This document shows, piece after piece, positions 56,272 through 64,000 of a stretch of 64,000 bases of DNA (the first letter of the stretch is position 1; each line of letters starts with the position of its first letter). Source of the stretch: Thermoflavimicrobium dichotomicum (GTDB taxonomy: Bacteria; Bacillota; Bacilli; Thermoactinomycetales; Thermoactinomycetaceae); the NCBI RefSeq assembly GCF_900114055.1, contig NZ_FORR01000010.1, forward strand, positions 1 through 64,000, written 5' to 3'. Both the position numbers and the translations under genes were made by a program. The notes beneath the pieces were generated by a model. That model saw only the letters and a list, made by a program, of their open reading frames with translations, ran no database searches and was not told the origin of the DNA.

Positions 56272-57312
56272 TTGAACCAAAGGTGGCGCCGTGTTTGCCA
56301 GGTAGGCTTTACCTATATTGGGACGGTTATCGGGGCGGGTTTTGCGTCAGGACAGGAAATTTTGCAGTTTTTTACGGTGTATGGAAAGTATAGTGTACTG
56401 GGGATTGCCATGTGTGCTTTTTTCTTTGCATGGTTAGGCATTCGCATGATGATCATCGGAGCACGTCTGCAAGCAAAGTCATATCAGGAATTTAATCTTT
56501 TTTTGTTTGGGGAGCGGATCGGAGGCTGGATGAATTATCTTGTCAGTCTCATGCTGTTGGGCGTTACCATTGCCATGCTGGCTGGAGCCGGTGCTTTGTT
56601 TGAAGAACAGCTGGGTTTATCCTTTCATATAGGCGTATTGTTGACGTTTTTCTTCTCATATATGGTGATTGTGCGAGGTATGGATGGAATTTTATCCATC
56701 AATTCATTAGTGGTTCCCATGATGTTGGTGTTTACTCTTGTAATCGGATGGATGGGTTGGCAAAATGATGGACTCCATCTCCTTTTTCAACAGATGCCGA
56801 TCCGGAATGAGCCAAGCTGGCTTTTGTCAGCTATTTCATATATGGCTTTTAACCTGGTTTTGTCACAATCGGTACTTGTTCCGCTCGGAGCCAGCATTCA
56901 GGATGAATCGGTTTTACGTTGGGGTGGCTGGCTGGGAGGAATTGGTCTTGGAGCGATGCTGATTGTGAGCAATTTAGTGATGCAATTGCATCTGGATGAA
57001 GTACTTTTCAAGAAAATACCGATTGGTTGGGTGATTTCTGATTTAGGACAAGGAATCCATGTTTTATTTATCCTTGTAATTTGGAGCGAAATCCTGACCA
57101 CTTTGATTGGAGATATTTATGGACTGATCGCCAATCTGCGTGCATGGGTTCCTCTCCAACCGAAATGGATGATGATCAGTATTTTTCTTTTCGCTTATCT
57201 CATGTCTTTTATCGGGTTTCCGAATTTGGTTCGCTATCTTTATCCCGTGTTTGGTTATTGTGGGATGTTCGCCCTTTTTGTTCTCCTCATTCGTCGGGTA
57301 CCTTCCTACTAG
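56272..57312 (+). CDS. YkvI-family membrane transporter
   Basis: A 346-residue protein with about ten membrane helices and an N-terminal amino-acid-transporter-like signature (GFTYIGTVIGAGFASGQEIL) typical of the YkvI branch of the APC superfamily. I place the start at TTG 56272 behind GGGGGGAC; an in-frame ATG at 56170 has no site and adds a non-membrane leader. Substrate unknown. It is followed closely by the PlsY-like gene. Confidence 0.82.
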   Translation: MNQRWRRVCQVGFTYIGTVIGAGFASGQEILQFFTVYGKYSVLGIAMCAFFFAWLGIRMMIIGARLQAKSYQEFNLFLFGERIGGWMNYLVSLMLLGVTIAMLAGAGALFEEQLGLSFHIGVLLTFFFSYMVIVRGMDGILSINSLVVPMMLVFTLVIGWMGWQNDGLHLLFQQMPIRNEPSWLLSAISYMAFNLVLSQSVLVPLGASIQDESVLRWGGWLGGIGLGAMLIVSNLVMQLHLDEVLFKKIPIGWVISDLGQGIHVLFILVIWSEILTTLIGDIYGLIANLRAWVPLQPKWMMISIFLFAYLMSFIGFPNLVRYLYPVFGYCGMFALFVLLIRRVPSY

Positions 57313-57329
57313 AGAAAGGAGGGAATGGT

Positions 57330-57857
57330 CTGAAAAGCATAATCATCATTTGTCTGGCCTATATCCTGGGCGCTCTGCCCTTGACGGAATGGATCAAACG
57401 TAAACAGAGGTATATTCCAAAGTTGTTTTTAAGCCTTATAGATCTGCTGAAAGGGATGATTGCCCCTGGACTGGCCTGGTTGACAGTGGGAATGGTTGGA
57501 GCTCACCTGGCTGCGGTTGCCGTTGTCCTGGGGCAAATATATCCGATATGGGGATCCAAACGGGGAGATACGGGAATCACCGTGGCAACGGGTGCCATTT
57601 TCATCCTGAGTCCGATCTTGATCCTGGTGGGAAGTGTGATTTATCTGTTCAGTCTATTGGTAACAAGATATATGGTGTTATCAGTTTTTTTTGCAACTTT
57701 GGCGGTGATGCTTTTTTCCCTGGTTTTTATTGCACATGTTTATTTATGGGTGGTAACGATTAGTGTAGGAGGCTTGATTTTATTTCGACAGCAACGATAT
57801 TGGCGCCGTTTTCGCCGAGGAATGGAACCTCCCTTTCGTTGGCGTCATTTTTTTTAG
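57330..57857 (+). CDS. Divergent PlsY-like membrane protein, apparent CTG start
   Basis: About 175 residues with five hydrophobic segments. The order AYILGALPLTEWIKR, then SLIDLLKGMIAPGLAWL, then LGQIYPIWGSKRGDTGITVATG mirrors PlsY (glycerol-3-phosphate acyltransferase), whose blocks are AYLxGSxPxG, DxxKG and GHxxPxxxxFKGGKGVAT. The GSGNxGATN loop is absent, GH has become GQ and FKGGKG has become SKRGDTG, so acyltransferase activity is doubtful. The only codon correctly placed after AAAGGAGGG is CTG at 57330; no ATG/GTG/TTG start fits, and upstream frame lies inside the YkvI gene. Confidence 0.65.
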   Translation: MKSIIIICLAYILGALPLTEWIKRKQRYIPKLFLSLIDLLKGMIAPGLAWLTVGMVGAHLAAVAVVLGQIYPIWGSKRGDTGITVATGAIFILSPILILVGSVIYLFSLLVTRYMVLSVFFATLAVMLFSLVFIAHVYLWVVTISVGGLILFRQQRYWRRFRRGMEPPFRWRHFF

Positions 57858-57888
57858 AAGTGATTTCACAAGTCCGTGGAGTTACAAA

Positions 57889-57916
57889 CGGATTTGGGCA
57901 CCCGCTTTGTTTTTTC
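57889..57916 (+). terminator. Possible terminator
   Basis: CAAACGG and CCGCTTTG can pair with a bulge, followed by TTTTTT. The stem is imperfect. Confidence 0.35.
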
Positions 57917-57929
57917 CGATCGTTCCAAC

Positions 57930-58721
57930 CTAGCATTGTAAAGCGATTTTATAGCCAGTGTGCTTGCGGATGTTAAGCACTCCCTGATCCAAAATGAGAT
58001 ACTGGGCTTTTATACCAAGCAATTTTCCGGAAATGAATGTCTGTTTATCCAAGTTAAGAGAAGTCATTTTGGTTGGCGCAGAAATCTGTGGATAAGTAAA
58101 TTCATAGATCTGTTTTTCTGACAAAAGGTAGTCACTGTAAGAGGGCGGAATATGGTCAAGAAGTCTTTCCCTCACTTCGAGTAAGTTTTCATCACTGATT
58201 TCGTTTTTTAACATTTTGCGCCAATTGGTTTTGTCTTTGATATATTGAGCAAGATGAGCCTCGATTTCACCTGCGATTTTTCGTGTTGGCACTTCCATGA
58301 TGGGGATGGCGGATATGGCTCCTTGATCAATCCAGCGTTTGAAGGCATTGGTTTTGCGTGTGATGCCAATTTTGACATCGCTGCTAAGGGCAAGATAGAC
58401 GTAATGGGTTTGCATGCAGTGTTTTTCGCCAAAAGCCTGGTCACGACAAGTGCCAGCTTGATAGTGACATAATTCGGGCTTCACAATGCATAAATCATTT
58501 TCCGCCCGATTGATATAGCAGGGGTAGCATGAGCCATTGTTATAGGTTTTTTTTATTTTTCGACCGCAGTAGGAGCAGGCTTTTTCGCCCAGAAATGTGA
58601 TTTGAATGGTATTTCCAAGTGCTTCATTTAATCGAATCCGTTCATTTCCCAATGTCAAGTGATAAATAACAGGATTGGACGGTTCATGTTGCAAGGGTTG
58701 TATATAGCCGATCTGTTCCAT
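57930..58721 (-). CDS. DUF2797 protein (zinc-ribbon plus GIY-YIG-like)
   Basis: A 263-residue protein. A Cys4 zinc-ribbon (Cys49, 52, 65, 68 in ACSYCGRK...GSCYPCY) is followed by HYVYLALSSDVKIGITRK, resembling the core of GIY-YIG nucleases, and a helical C-terminus. This arrangement matches DUF2797, whose role is unknown; nucleic-acid processing is a reasonable inference. The ATG at 58721 has no strong binding site (AGGTGTAAAT). Confidence 0.8.
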   Translation of the reverse strand: MEQIGYIQPLQHEPSNPVIYHLTLGNERIRLNEALGNTIQITFLGEKACSYCGRKIKKTYNNGSCYPCYINRAENDLCIVKPELCHYQAGTCRDQAFGEKHCMQTHYVYLALSSDVKIGITRKTNAFKRWIDQGAISAIPIMEVPTRKIAGEIEAHLAQYIKDKTNWRKMLKNEISDENLLEVRERLLDHIPPSYSDYLLSEKQIYEFTYPQISAPTKMTSLNLDKQTFISGKLLGIKAQYLILDQGVLNIRKHTGYKIALQC

Positions 58722-58748
58722 TATTTACACCTCAAAAGATACCAGTTT

Positions 58749-58857
58749 ATTGACAAAGTTTTCGTTATATGCTGGTTTTCCTTTTCCGTTTCACTCCCGC
58801 TCTATAAAAACGGGCAATAAGTCGTTCAACTGGAAAAGGAAAACCGGATTTGTCAAC
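58749..58857. repeat. Family-1 palindromic repeat, copy C (inverted)
   Basis: Ends TTGACAAAG and TTTGTCAAC around the full element; the reverse complement matches copies A and B, including TTTTATAGAGCGGGAGTGAA. This copy has both complete inverted ends and defines the unit length of ~107 bp. Confidence 0.85.
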
Positions 58858-59117
58858 AGTCTCTATACTAAACTATTTCTAGTATAGCGGTGATCCATCG
58901 AATAAGATAGTTGTTTTTCACAGAAAGTGGGGGAAATGTTGGAAAGTATCCGGTTCTGGAATGAGCAACATCAGGGAGATGGAAAAAAGGTAAATGCCGC
59001 TTTTTTGTGCTGACTTCGATGATAAGCAGAGTAGAAAATTGCTTGTTCTAATATTTACAGTTAAAATAAAAATAAGATTATATAAAAATCATATAGACTC
59101 AAAGGAGAGGCTTTTGG

Positions 59118-60893
59118 TTGAAAAAATCTTGGAAATCACTGACAGCTGTATTGTTGTGTGGACTGCTATTGATTGGCGGAGTCATGTTGATGATGGATGC
59201 CCAAGTATCAGTAGCAGACAAAAAGAAACCCGATTCGCTCACTCCTTCATCTCCTGCTGCGGTAGCGACAGGAAATGCGGGGATGGTAGTAACTGCGCAT
59301 CCGCTCGCTTCCAAGGTGGGCGCAGAAGTGTTGAAAGATGGTGGCAATGCTGTGGATGCCGCCGTTGCCATCCAGTTTGCCCTCAATGTGACAGAGCCCA
59401 TGATGTCAGGAATTGGTGGCGGAGGGTTTATGATGGTCTATGAGGGCAAGAGCAAAAAAGTCACCATTATCAATAGTCGGGAGCGAGCTCCTAAATCCGC
59501 TCATCCTAGGATGTTTCTGGATGCCAATGGAAAGGAAATTCCGTTTCCTGTTCGTTCAACGCAAGGTTATGCGGTTGGAGTTCCAGGTACTGTCAAAGGT
59601 TTATATACGGCGCTTGAAAAATGGGGAACACGTCCCATGTCCAAGCTGATCCAACCGGCCATTGAACTTGCGGAGAAGGGTGTACCTGTTAACCGGGTAT
59701 TGGCAAAGTCGATCGCCGACAATCAGGAGGCGTTGTCTCGCTCTGCGGCCAAAGATGTCTTCCTTCCCGGTGGCAAACCACTCAAGGAAGGCGATCGACT
59801 GGTTCAGAAAGATTTGGCAAAAACATTCCGACTGATCCAAAGTCAAGGCTGGAAAGCATTTTATGAAGGTCCCATTGCCAAAGCACTGGTTCAGGTAGTC
59901 AATGAAAAAGGCGGCAAGATGGATTTGAACGATCTGAAACGCTATCAAGTAACTATTGATCAGCCGCTGTGGAGTGATTATAAAGGTTATCGCATTGCAA
60001 CGATGCCGCCACCTAGTTCAGGGGTCACCATGCTGCAGATTTTAAAGTTGTTGGATGAAGTAAAAGCGCAAGAAAAAGCGCCACGTTCAGCAGATAAGTA
60101 TCATCTGTTTGCAGAAGTATCGCACCTTGCTTATAGCGATCGAGGTGCTTATATCGGTGATCCGGCATTTGTGGATGTTCCGCTAAAGGGACTGTTGGAT
60201 CCTCAGTACGTTCGTGAGCGGGCAAAGCTGGTAAATCCAACGTATGCCAATGCATCTGTACAACCAGGGGATCCATGGAAATATGAAGGACGGCAGCCAC
60301 AGAAGAAGGGAACACAGCAAGAGCATCCACCCGGTCAAACGACACATTTTACCGTAGCGGATCGGTGGGGAAATATTGTTTCTTTCACGACCACGATTGA
60401 ACAGGAGTTTGGAACAGGGATCATGGTGCCAGGCTATGGATTTCTCCTGAACAATGAGTTAACCGATTTCGATGTTTATCCTGGAGGACCCAATGAGGTA
60501 CAACCCGACAAGCGTCCACGTAGCAGTATGATGCCAACCATTATTTTTAAAGATGAAAAACCGATTATGACCGTTGGCTCTCCGGGTGGTTCCACAATTA
60601 TTTCGTCTGTTTATCAGGTGATCTTCAACCGGTTGAGTTATGGCATGGATCTGAAGGCCGCCGTAGAAGAACCACGCATTTTTAGCGACAAATATCCAAT
60701 GATTCGCTGGGAAAAAGGAGTTCCAGATGAAGTGAGAAAAGAGTTAATAAAGCGCGGGCATCAGTGGGAGCAAAATCCCAAAGAAATTGGAAATGCCAAT
60801 GCCATGTGGATCGATCACAAAACAGGTGTTTACACAGGAGTAGGAGATTCTTCACGTGAAAGTACAGCTATTGGCTTATGGAAAAAGAAATAG
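59118..60893 (+). CDS. ggt: Gamma-glutamyltransferase
   Basis: A 591-residue secreted N-terminal nucleophile hydrolase that cleaves gamma-glutamyl bonds of glutathione, glutamine or poly-gamma-glutamate. A signal peptide (about 1-34) precedes the large subunit with GNAVDAAVAIQFALNV and SGIGGGGFMM. Autocleavage is expected before Thr408 in PGQTTHFTVAD, giving the small subunit with LLNNELTDFD and GSPGGSTIISSVYQ. The start is TTG 59118, about 8 nt after AAAGGAGAGG. Single gene with a downstream terminator. Confidence 0.94.
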   Translation: MKKSWKSLTAVLLCGLLLIGGVMLMMDAQVSVADKKKPDSLTPSSPAAVATGNAGMVVTAHPLASKVGAEVLKDGGNAVDAAVAIQFALNVTEPMMSGIGGGGFMMVYEGKSKKVTIINSRERAPKSAHPRMFLDANGKEIPFPVRSTQGYAVGVPGTVKGLYTALEKWGTRPMSKLIQPAIELAEKGVPVNRVLAKSIADNQEALSRSAAKDVFLPGGKPLKEGDRLVQKDLAKTFRLIQSQGWKAFYEGPIAKALVQVVNEKGGKMDLNDLKRYQVTIDQPLWSDYKGYRIATMPPPSSGVTMLQILKLLDEVKAQEKAPRSADKYHLFAEVSHLAYSDRGAYIGDPAFVDVPLKGLLDPQYVRERAKLVNPTYANASVQPGDPWKYEGRQPQKKGTQQEHPPGQTTHFTVADRWGNIVSFTTTIEQEFGTGIMVPGYGFLLNNELTDFDVYPGGPNEVQPDKRPRSSMMPTIIFKDEKPIMTVGSPGGSTIISSVYQVIFNRLSYGMDLKAAVEEPRIFSDKYPMIRWEKGVPDEVRKELIKRGHQWEQNPKEIGNANAMWIDHKTGVYTGVGDSSRESTAIGLWKKK

Positions 60894-60899
60894 GCTCGA

Positions 60900-60994
60900 C
60901 CCTCGTGTTGCCGAGCAACATCAACAGAGGGATGGGGGCCTTACGGAGTGTCTGTGATGGAACAGAAGTCGTCACGGAGGAAGGAACCCATCCC
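60900..60994 (+). repeat. Family-2 structured repeat, copy 3
   Basis: The hairpin CCCTCGTGTTG...CAACAGAGGG leads directly into the main element (60929-60994): GGGATGGG ... CCCATCCC, inner TGTCTGTGATGGAACAGAAG and GTCGTCACGGAG. Copies 1 and 2 share TGATGG.AC.GAA and GTCAC. It starts 7 bp after the ggt stop. Confidence 0.75.
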
Positions 60995-61016
60995 CAAAGT
61001 GAGGGAGACAGGATAG

Positions 61017-61055
61017 AAAAAAGGCTGGCCTCATCAGGGCTAGCCTTGTTTATTT
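61017..61055. terminator. Bidirectional intrinsic terminator
   Basis: AAGGCTGGCC and GGCTAGCCTT flank TCATCAG; the plus side is followed by GTTTATTT and the minus side by TTTTTTC. It serves ggt (+) and the convergent hydrolase gene (-). Confidence 0.8.
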
Positions 61056-61065
61056 GGAGTAGTCC

Positions 61066-61908
61066 TCAGTCTTTTAATGTTTCATTGAAAAAGTGAATGG
61101 TTTCCGTGATCGCTTCTCTAAGTTGCGGAGTCATTTCTGAAAAAGGATGGACAGCTCCAAAGGTGTGATTTGCGTTTGCAATCACCTTGAGTTTGGCTTT
61201 GGGAGCGCGTTTCGCCATTTCTTGTGCACCTTCCAAAAAGCCGGGATGATCCTGATCGGCTTGTACGAGAAGAAGCGGACGGTCCAGATCAGGCAGTCGT
61301 TTCATAAAATGATATCGCTCAGCGTTTTGCTCGATATCGTCCAATACTTCACGATCAATCGGCATCCATTGACCGGTTCGGGCGTTAAGGATCGCTGATT
61401 TTCCTTTTTCCTTCAATTCACGGATAATGTCTTCCCCGAAGAAATCGGGACGATGAATGCTGTTCCAAACAGCTACACTTTTAATATCAGGATGTTCCAA
61501 AGCAAAGATGATACTGTTACCGCCACCACGGCTATGTCCTAAAATCCCTATATTCTTTTTATCCAATTGATCCCCGTAAGGAAGAGTGCGGGAATGAATA
61601 TGTTCCAGAATCAGTGCGATATCTTCCTGTTCACGACTAAAGGTGAGATGGGCAAATTTATCAAGCTCCGTATAGGTTTCTGAATTTTCGCCAACCCCAT
61701 TCATCGAAAAGTTAAACGTAATAACAGCAAAACCTGCTTCTGCCAGTTTGGTAGCCAGTATGGGAATGAATCCCCAATCTTTAAAGGCCTTAAAACCATG
61801 ACAGAAGATAATCGTTGGAGACGGGATAGCGCTTTTTGGAATTCTTACTTCCCCACGAATGACTCGATCTTCTTTCCCTACATCCAAGGTAAAGGATTGT
61901 TTGTACAT
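61066..61908 (-). CDS. Alpha/beta hydrolase
   Basis: A 280-residue alpha/beta-fold hydrolase of the prolyl-oligopeptidase/acyl-esterase-like group. The oxyanion segment FCHGFKAFKDWGF, the nucleophile elbow GHSRGGG, the acidic residue in VQADQDHPG and the His in NANHTFGAVH make up a complete triad. No signal peptide. Substrate unknown. The ATG at 61908 follows GAAGAGGGAG on the minus strand. Confidence 0.85.
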   Translation of the reverse strand: MYKQSFTLDVGKEDRVIRGEVRIPKSAIPSPTIIFCHGFKAFKDWGFIPILATKLAEAGFAVITFNFSMNGVGENSETYTELDKFAHLTFSREQEDIALILEHIHSRTLPYGDQLDKKNIGILGHSRGGGNSIIFALEHPDIKSVAVWNSIHRPDFFGEDIIRELKEKGKSAILNARTGQWMPIDREVLDDIEQNAERYHFMKRLPDLDRPLLLVQADQDHPGFLEGAQEMAKRAPKAKLKVIANANHTFGAVHPFSEMTPQLREAITETIHFFNETLKD

Positions 61909-61972
61909 GCTCCCTCTTCCTCTCCATGTTGATATCGAAACGAAGGGTTTACCCTGCTTTTATCATAGCAGA

Positions 61973-62002
61973 TTAGCAAAATTCCAACGAATCTCTTATA
62001 AT
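61973..62002 (+). promoter_or_regulatory. Candidate promoter of the ABC importer operon
   Basis: TTAGCA (61973-61978), an 18-bp spacer and a perfect TATAAT (61997-62002). The leader of about 135 nt contains small hairpins (ATGTG/CACAT, GAGAA/TTCTC, CTCG/CGAG) but none of the conserved blocks of the cobalamin riboswitch that I know. Confidence 0.5.
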
Positions 62003-62145
62003 AGGTGTGGACACGTCATGAAATGGTAGAAAATGATGTGAAAAACACATGATATTGATGGCAAAAGCAGGCAAGAGAATGATTTCTCAAGCATCACAGC
62101 CATGTCATGTCAGCAAGCTCGAGACAGATAACGAGAGGTGAAATC

Positions 62146-63084
62146 ATGAAAAGTCGTAGAAGTTGGGCTATTATTTGCAGCTTGGTCCTGATCCTTGGCA
62201 TTTTAGCTGGTTGTACTGGACAACAACAATCAGGCGGAGTGAATGCCCCTTCTCCTGAGAAATCCTCTGGAGTTAAATACCCGCTGGAAGTAAAAGATCA
62301 AACAGGGGCTAACGTAAACATTAAACAAGAACCGAAGCGAATTGTTTCCCTGGCCCCAAGTACGACAGAAATCGCCTTTGCTCTGGGATTGGGGAAAGAA
62401 GTGGTTGGAGTTACAACCAACGATGATTACCCAGCAGAAGTCAAGAAATTGCCCAAAGTAGGGGATATGAATATCAATCCGGAAAAAGTGTTGGAGTTAA
62501 AGCCTGATCTGGTTTTGGCAGCCAAAATCAATAGCAAGGAAACGATTGATAAGCTAAGAAAACTTGGTTTGCCGGTTCTGGTTGTCGATGGCAATAATTA
62601 TAAAGAAGTATATCAGTCGATTGGCATAGTCGGAAAAGCGACCAATCGTGCTCATGAAGCAGATGAACTCATAAAAAAAATGGAGCAGGAAAAATCATCG
62701 TTATATCAAACGGTGGCAAAAATCCCGGAAAATCAGCGAGTAAAAGTGTGGGTGGAAATATCTCCGCAATTACATACGGCTGGAAAAGGAACCTTTATCG
62801 ATGAGCTGGTCACATTGGCAAGTGGAAAAAATGTTGCTGCTGGACAAAGTGGATGGCCACAAATTTCCGCAGAACAGGTCATTAAATGGAATCCCGATGT
62901 GATTATTTCGACCTATGGAGATACCAAAAGCATCCTGGAGAGAAAAGGTTGGGAAAACGTTGCAGCTGTCAAAAACAAGCGGGTCGTCGCTGTTGACCAA
63001 AACCTGGTCAGTCGTCCAGGCCCACGGATTTTCCAAGGATATAAGGAAATCATTAAAGCATTGTATCCAGACAAAGTAAAGTAG
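62146..63084 (+). CDS. ABC transporter substrate-binding lipoprotein, BtuF/FhuD class
   Basis: A 312-residue lipoprotein. The signal peptide ends in a lipobox LAGC with Cys23. The mature part has the two-lobed class III binding-protein layout, with RIVSLAPSTTEIAFALGLG, VVGVTTNDDYP and LKPDLVLA typical of BtuF-like proteins for cobalamin, haem or siderophores. I start at ATG 62146 after GAGAGGTG; a frame from 62107 has no signal peptide. The permease follows 10 bp later. Confidence 0.9.
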   Translation: MKSRRSWAIICSLVLILGILAGCTGQQQSGGVNAPSPEKSSGVKYPLEVKDQTGANVNIKQEPKRIVSLAPSTTEIAFALGLGKEVVGVTTNDDYPAEVKKLPKVGDMNINPEKVLELKPDLVLAAKINSKETIDKLRKLGLPVLVVDGNNYKEVYQSIGIVGKATNRAHEADELIKKMEQEKSSLYQTVAKIPENQRVKVWVEISPQLHTAGKGTFIDELVTLASGKNVAAGQSGWPQISAEQVIKWNPDVIISTYGDTKSILERKGWENVAAVKNKRVVAVDQNLVSRPGPRIFQGYKEIIKALYPDKVK

Positions 63085-63094
63085 GTTGAGCAGT

Positions 63095-64000
63095 ATGAAG
63101 GTTTATCGTTTTGTTTGGTGGAGCGGAGGCTTGTTCCTCTGCTTTCTTTTTTCCATTGGCGCAACGGTTACATTGGGAAGTGCACAAATTGACATGGGCA
63201 CGGTATGGAAAATCATCTTTTCCCATTTGTGGTATGGCGATCATCTGCCTCCTGACATCGATGTTTCTTCAAATGCAATCGTTTGGCAGTTGCGTTTGCC
63301 CCGTGTGATTCTGGCCGCTGTCGTTGGGGCATCACTCGCCATTGCAGGCGTGATTTTTCAGGGGTTATTAAAAAATCCACTCGCTGATCCTTATGTGTTA
63401 GGGATTTCTTCCGGAGCGGCTACAGGAGCAGTGTTAGCCATTTTAACCGGTTGGGGAAGCCTGTGGTTGGGAAAATGGACTGTACCTGTTTATGCTTTTA
63501 GTGGGGCATGTTTGGCATTGTTTTTGGTACTAAGAATTGCGGATCAGCGTTTGCGGACTGAATCGTTGGTACTCTCGGGAGTCGTTACCCAGGCTTTTTT
63601 TGGTGCTCTCCTGACTTTGGCCTTGTCGCTTTCGGAGAAGGAGTTCCAGCGTATACAATTTTGGCTGATGGGTAGCTTCGTGTTACGTGATTGGGATCAT
63701 GTTTGGATTTTGCTGCCGGTGATGGGACTCGGTTCCCTTTGTGCATGGTGGTTTAGCCGAGAGCTCAATTTACTTGTCCTGGGAGATCGATCAGCTGCAC
63801 ATCTTGGGATGGACGTGACGAAAGTTCGCTTTTTTTTGTTGATGTTGGCCTCGCTGGTAACAGCCGTAGCCGTATCAGTTTCAGGAACAATTGGTTTTGT
63901 AGGACTGGTCATTCCCCATATGATGCGAATGCTCACGGGAGCGGATCACTATACTCTGATTCCTCTTTCCGCTTTGGCAGGAGCCATTTTTATGGTATGG
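63095..64000 (+). CDS. FecCD/BtuC-family ABC permease, truncated by the window end
   Basis: 302 codons are visible and the gene continues. The sequence MKVYRFVWWSGGLFLCFLF.. has the family's ten-helix pattern; QLRLPRVILAAVVGASLAIA, KNPLADPYVLGISSGAA and GTIGFVGLVIPHMMRML (the ATPase-coupling loop) are diagnostic for BtuC/FecCD permeases of vitamin B12 and iron-chelate importers. The start ATG at 63095 lies 10 bp after the binding-protein gene, so the two are an operon. An ATPase gene is expected next. Confidence 0.92.
   Translation, partial: MKVYRFVWWSGGLFLCFLFSIGATVTLGSAQIDMGTVWKIIFSHLWYGDHLPPDIDVSSNAIVWQLRLPRVILAAVVGASLAIAGVIFQGLLKNPLADPYVLGISSGAATGAVLAILTGWGSLWLGKWTVPVYAFSGACLALFLVLRIADQRLRTESLVLSGVVTQAFFGALLTLALSLSEKEFQRIQFWLMGSFVLRDWDHVWILLPVMGLGSLCAWWFSRELNLLVLGDRSAAHLGMDVTKVRFFLLMLASLVTAVAVSVSGTIGFVGLVIPHMMRMLTGADHYTLIPLSALAGAIFMVW

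Overview
The window reads as chromosome from a spore-forming, Gram-positive member of the Bacillales. Signs of this are strong AAGGAGG-type ribosome binding sites with many TTG/GTG starts, the purEKBCSQLFMNHD operon with PurR boxes and a guanine riboswitch, the yerC-pcrB-pcrA-ligA block known from Bacillus, DgkB/RlmCD/PpiB homologues and intrinsic terminators. Base composition looks like the low-to-mid 40s % GC by eye. The tandem run of large class A penicillin-binding proteins makes me lean towards a thermoactinomycete-like lineage, but that family placement is inference.

Layout. 1-94 is the end of a 5S rRNA gene with its terminator, followed by a decayed Sel1-repeat relic. 0.6-6.4 kb carries accessory functions: a transglutaminase-like protein, a thiol peroxidase of the glutathione peroxidase family, a DUF4272 protein and two MFS exporters. 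6.75-20.2 kb is the purine operon for de novo IMP synthesis, with overlapping genes, a PurBox pair, a sigma-A promoter and a guanine aptamer with a terminator/antiterminator. A second PurBox pair with identical spacing controls the purine permease at 21.4-22.8 kb, so import and synthesis look co-regulated. 23.2-25.5 kb holds diacylglycerol kinase and an rRNA methyltransferase.

25.9-28.9 kb is a small accessory or defence island. It contains a deletion scar in which the start of hsdM is joined to the end of hsdR, an XRE-ImmA/IrrE plus PIN gene pair, and a small CSCxMC-motif protein preceded by a large perfect-stem RNA hairpin holding an anti-Shine-Dalgarno sequence. 29-37 kb has a cell-wall amidase-like protein lacking its usual catalytic Glu, cyclophilin, then yerC, pcrB, pcrA and ligA. 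37-43.5 kb has a second transglutaminase-like protein, a coiled-coil protein, a TatD-like hydrolase, a Cys-tailed small membrane protein, DUF2085, a pseudouridine synthase and an SDR oxidoreductase.

43.9-56.0 kb is the most striking region: five consecutive class A PBP-type genes. Four are full-length bifunctional enzymes with C-terminal Fn3-like domains, and the fifth is reduced to the glycosyltransferase half. They share a variant glycosyltransferase motif, and four share a short cytoplasmic N-terminal motif. 56.3-64 kb carries a YkvI-type transporter, a divergent PlsY-like protein apparently starting at CTG, DUF2797, gamma-glutamyltransferase, an alpha/beta hydrolase, and the start of a BtuF/FecCD-type ABC importer operon that runs off the window.

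Two families of short palindromic intergenic repeats are scattered through the window: a ~107-bp element with TTGACAAA ends, and a ~66-bp structured element often followed by a terminator-like hairpin. Neither codes for protein. All assignments come from reading the sequence and remembered family motifs; no database search was run.
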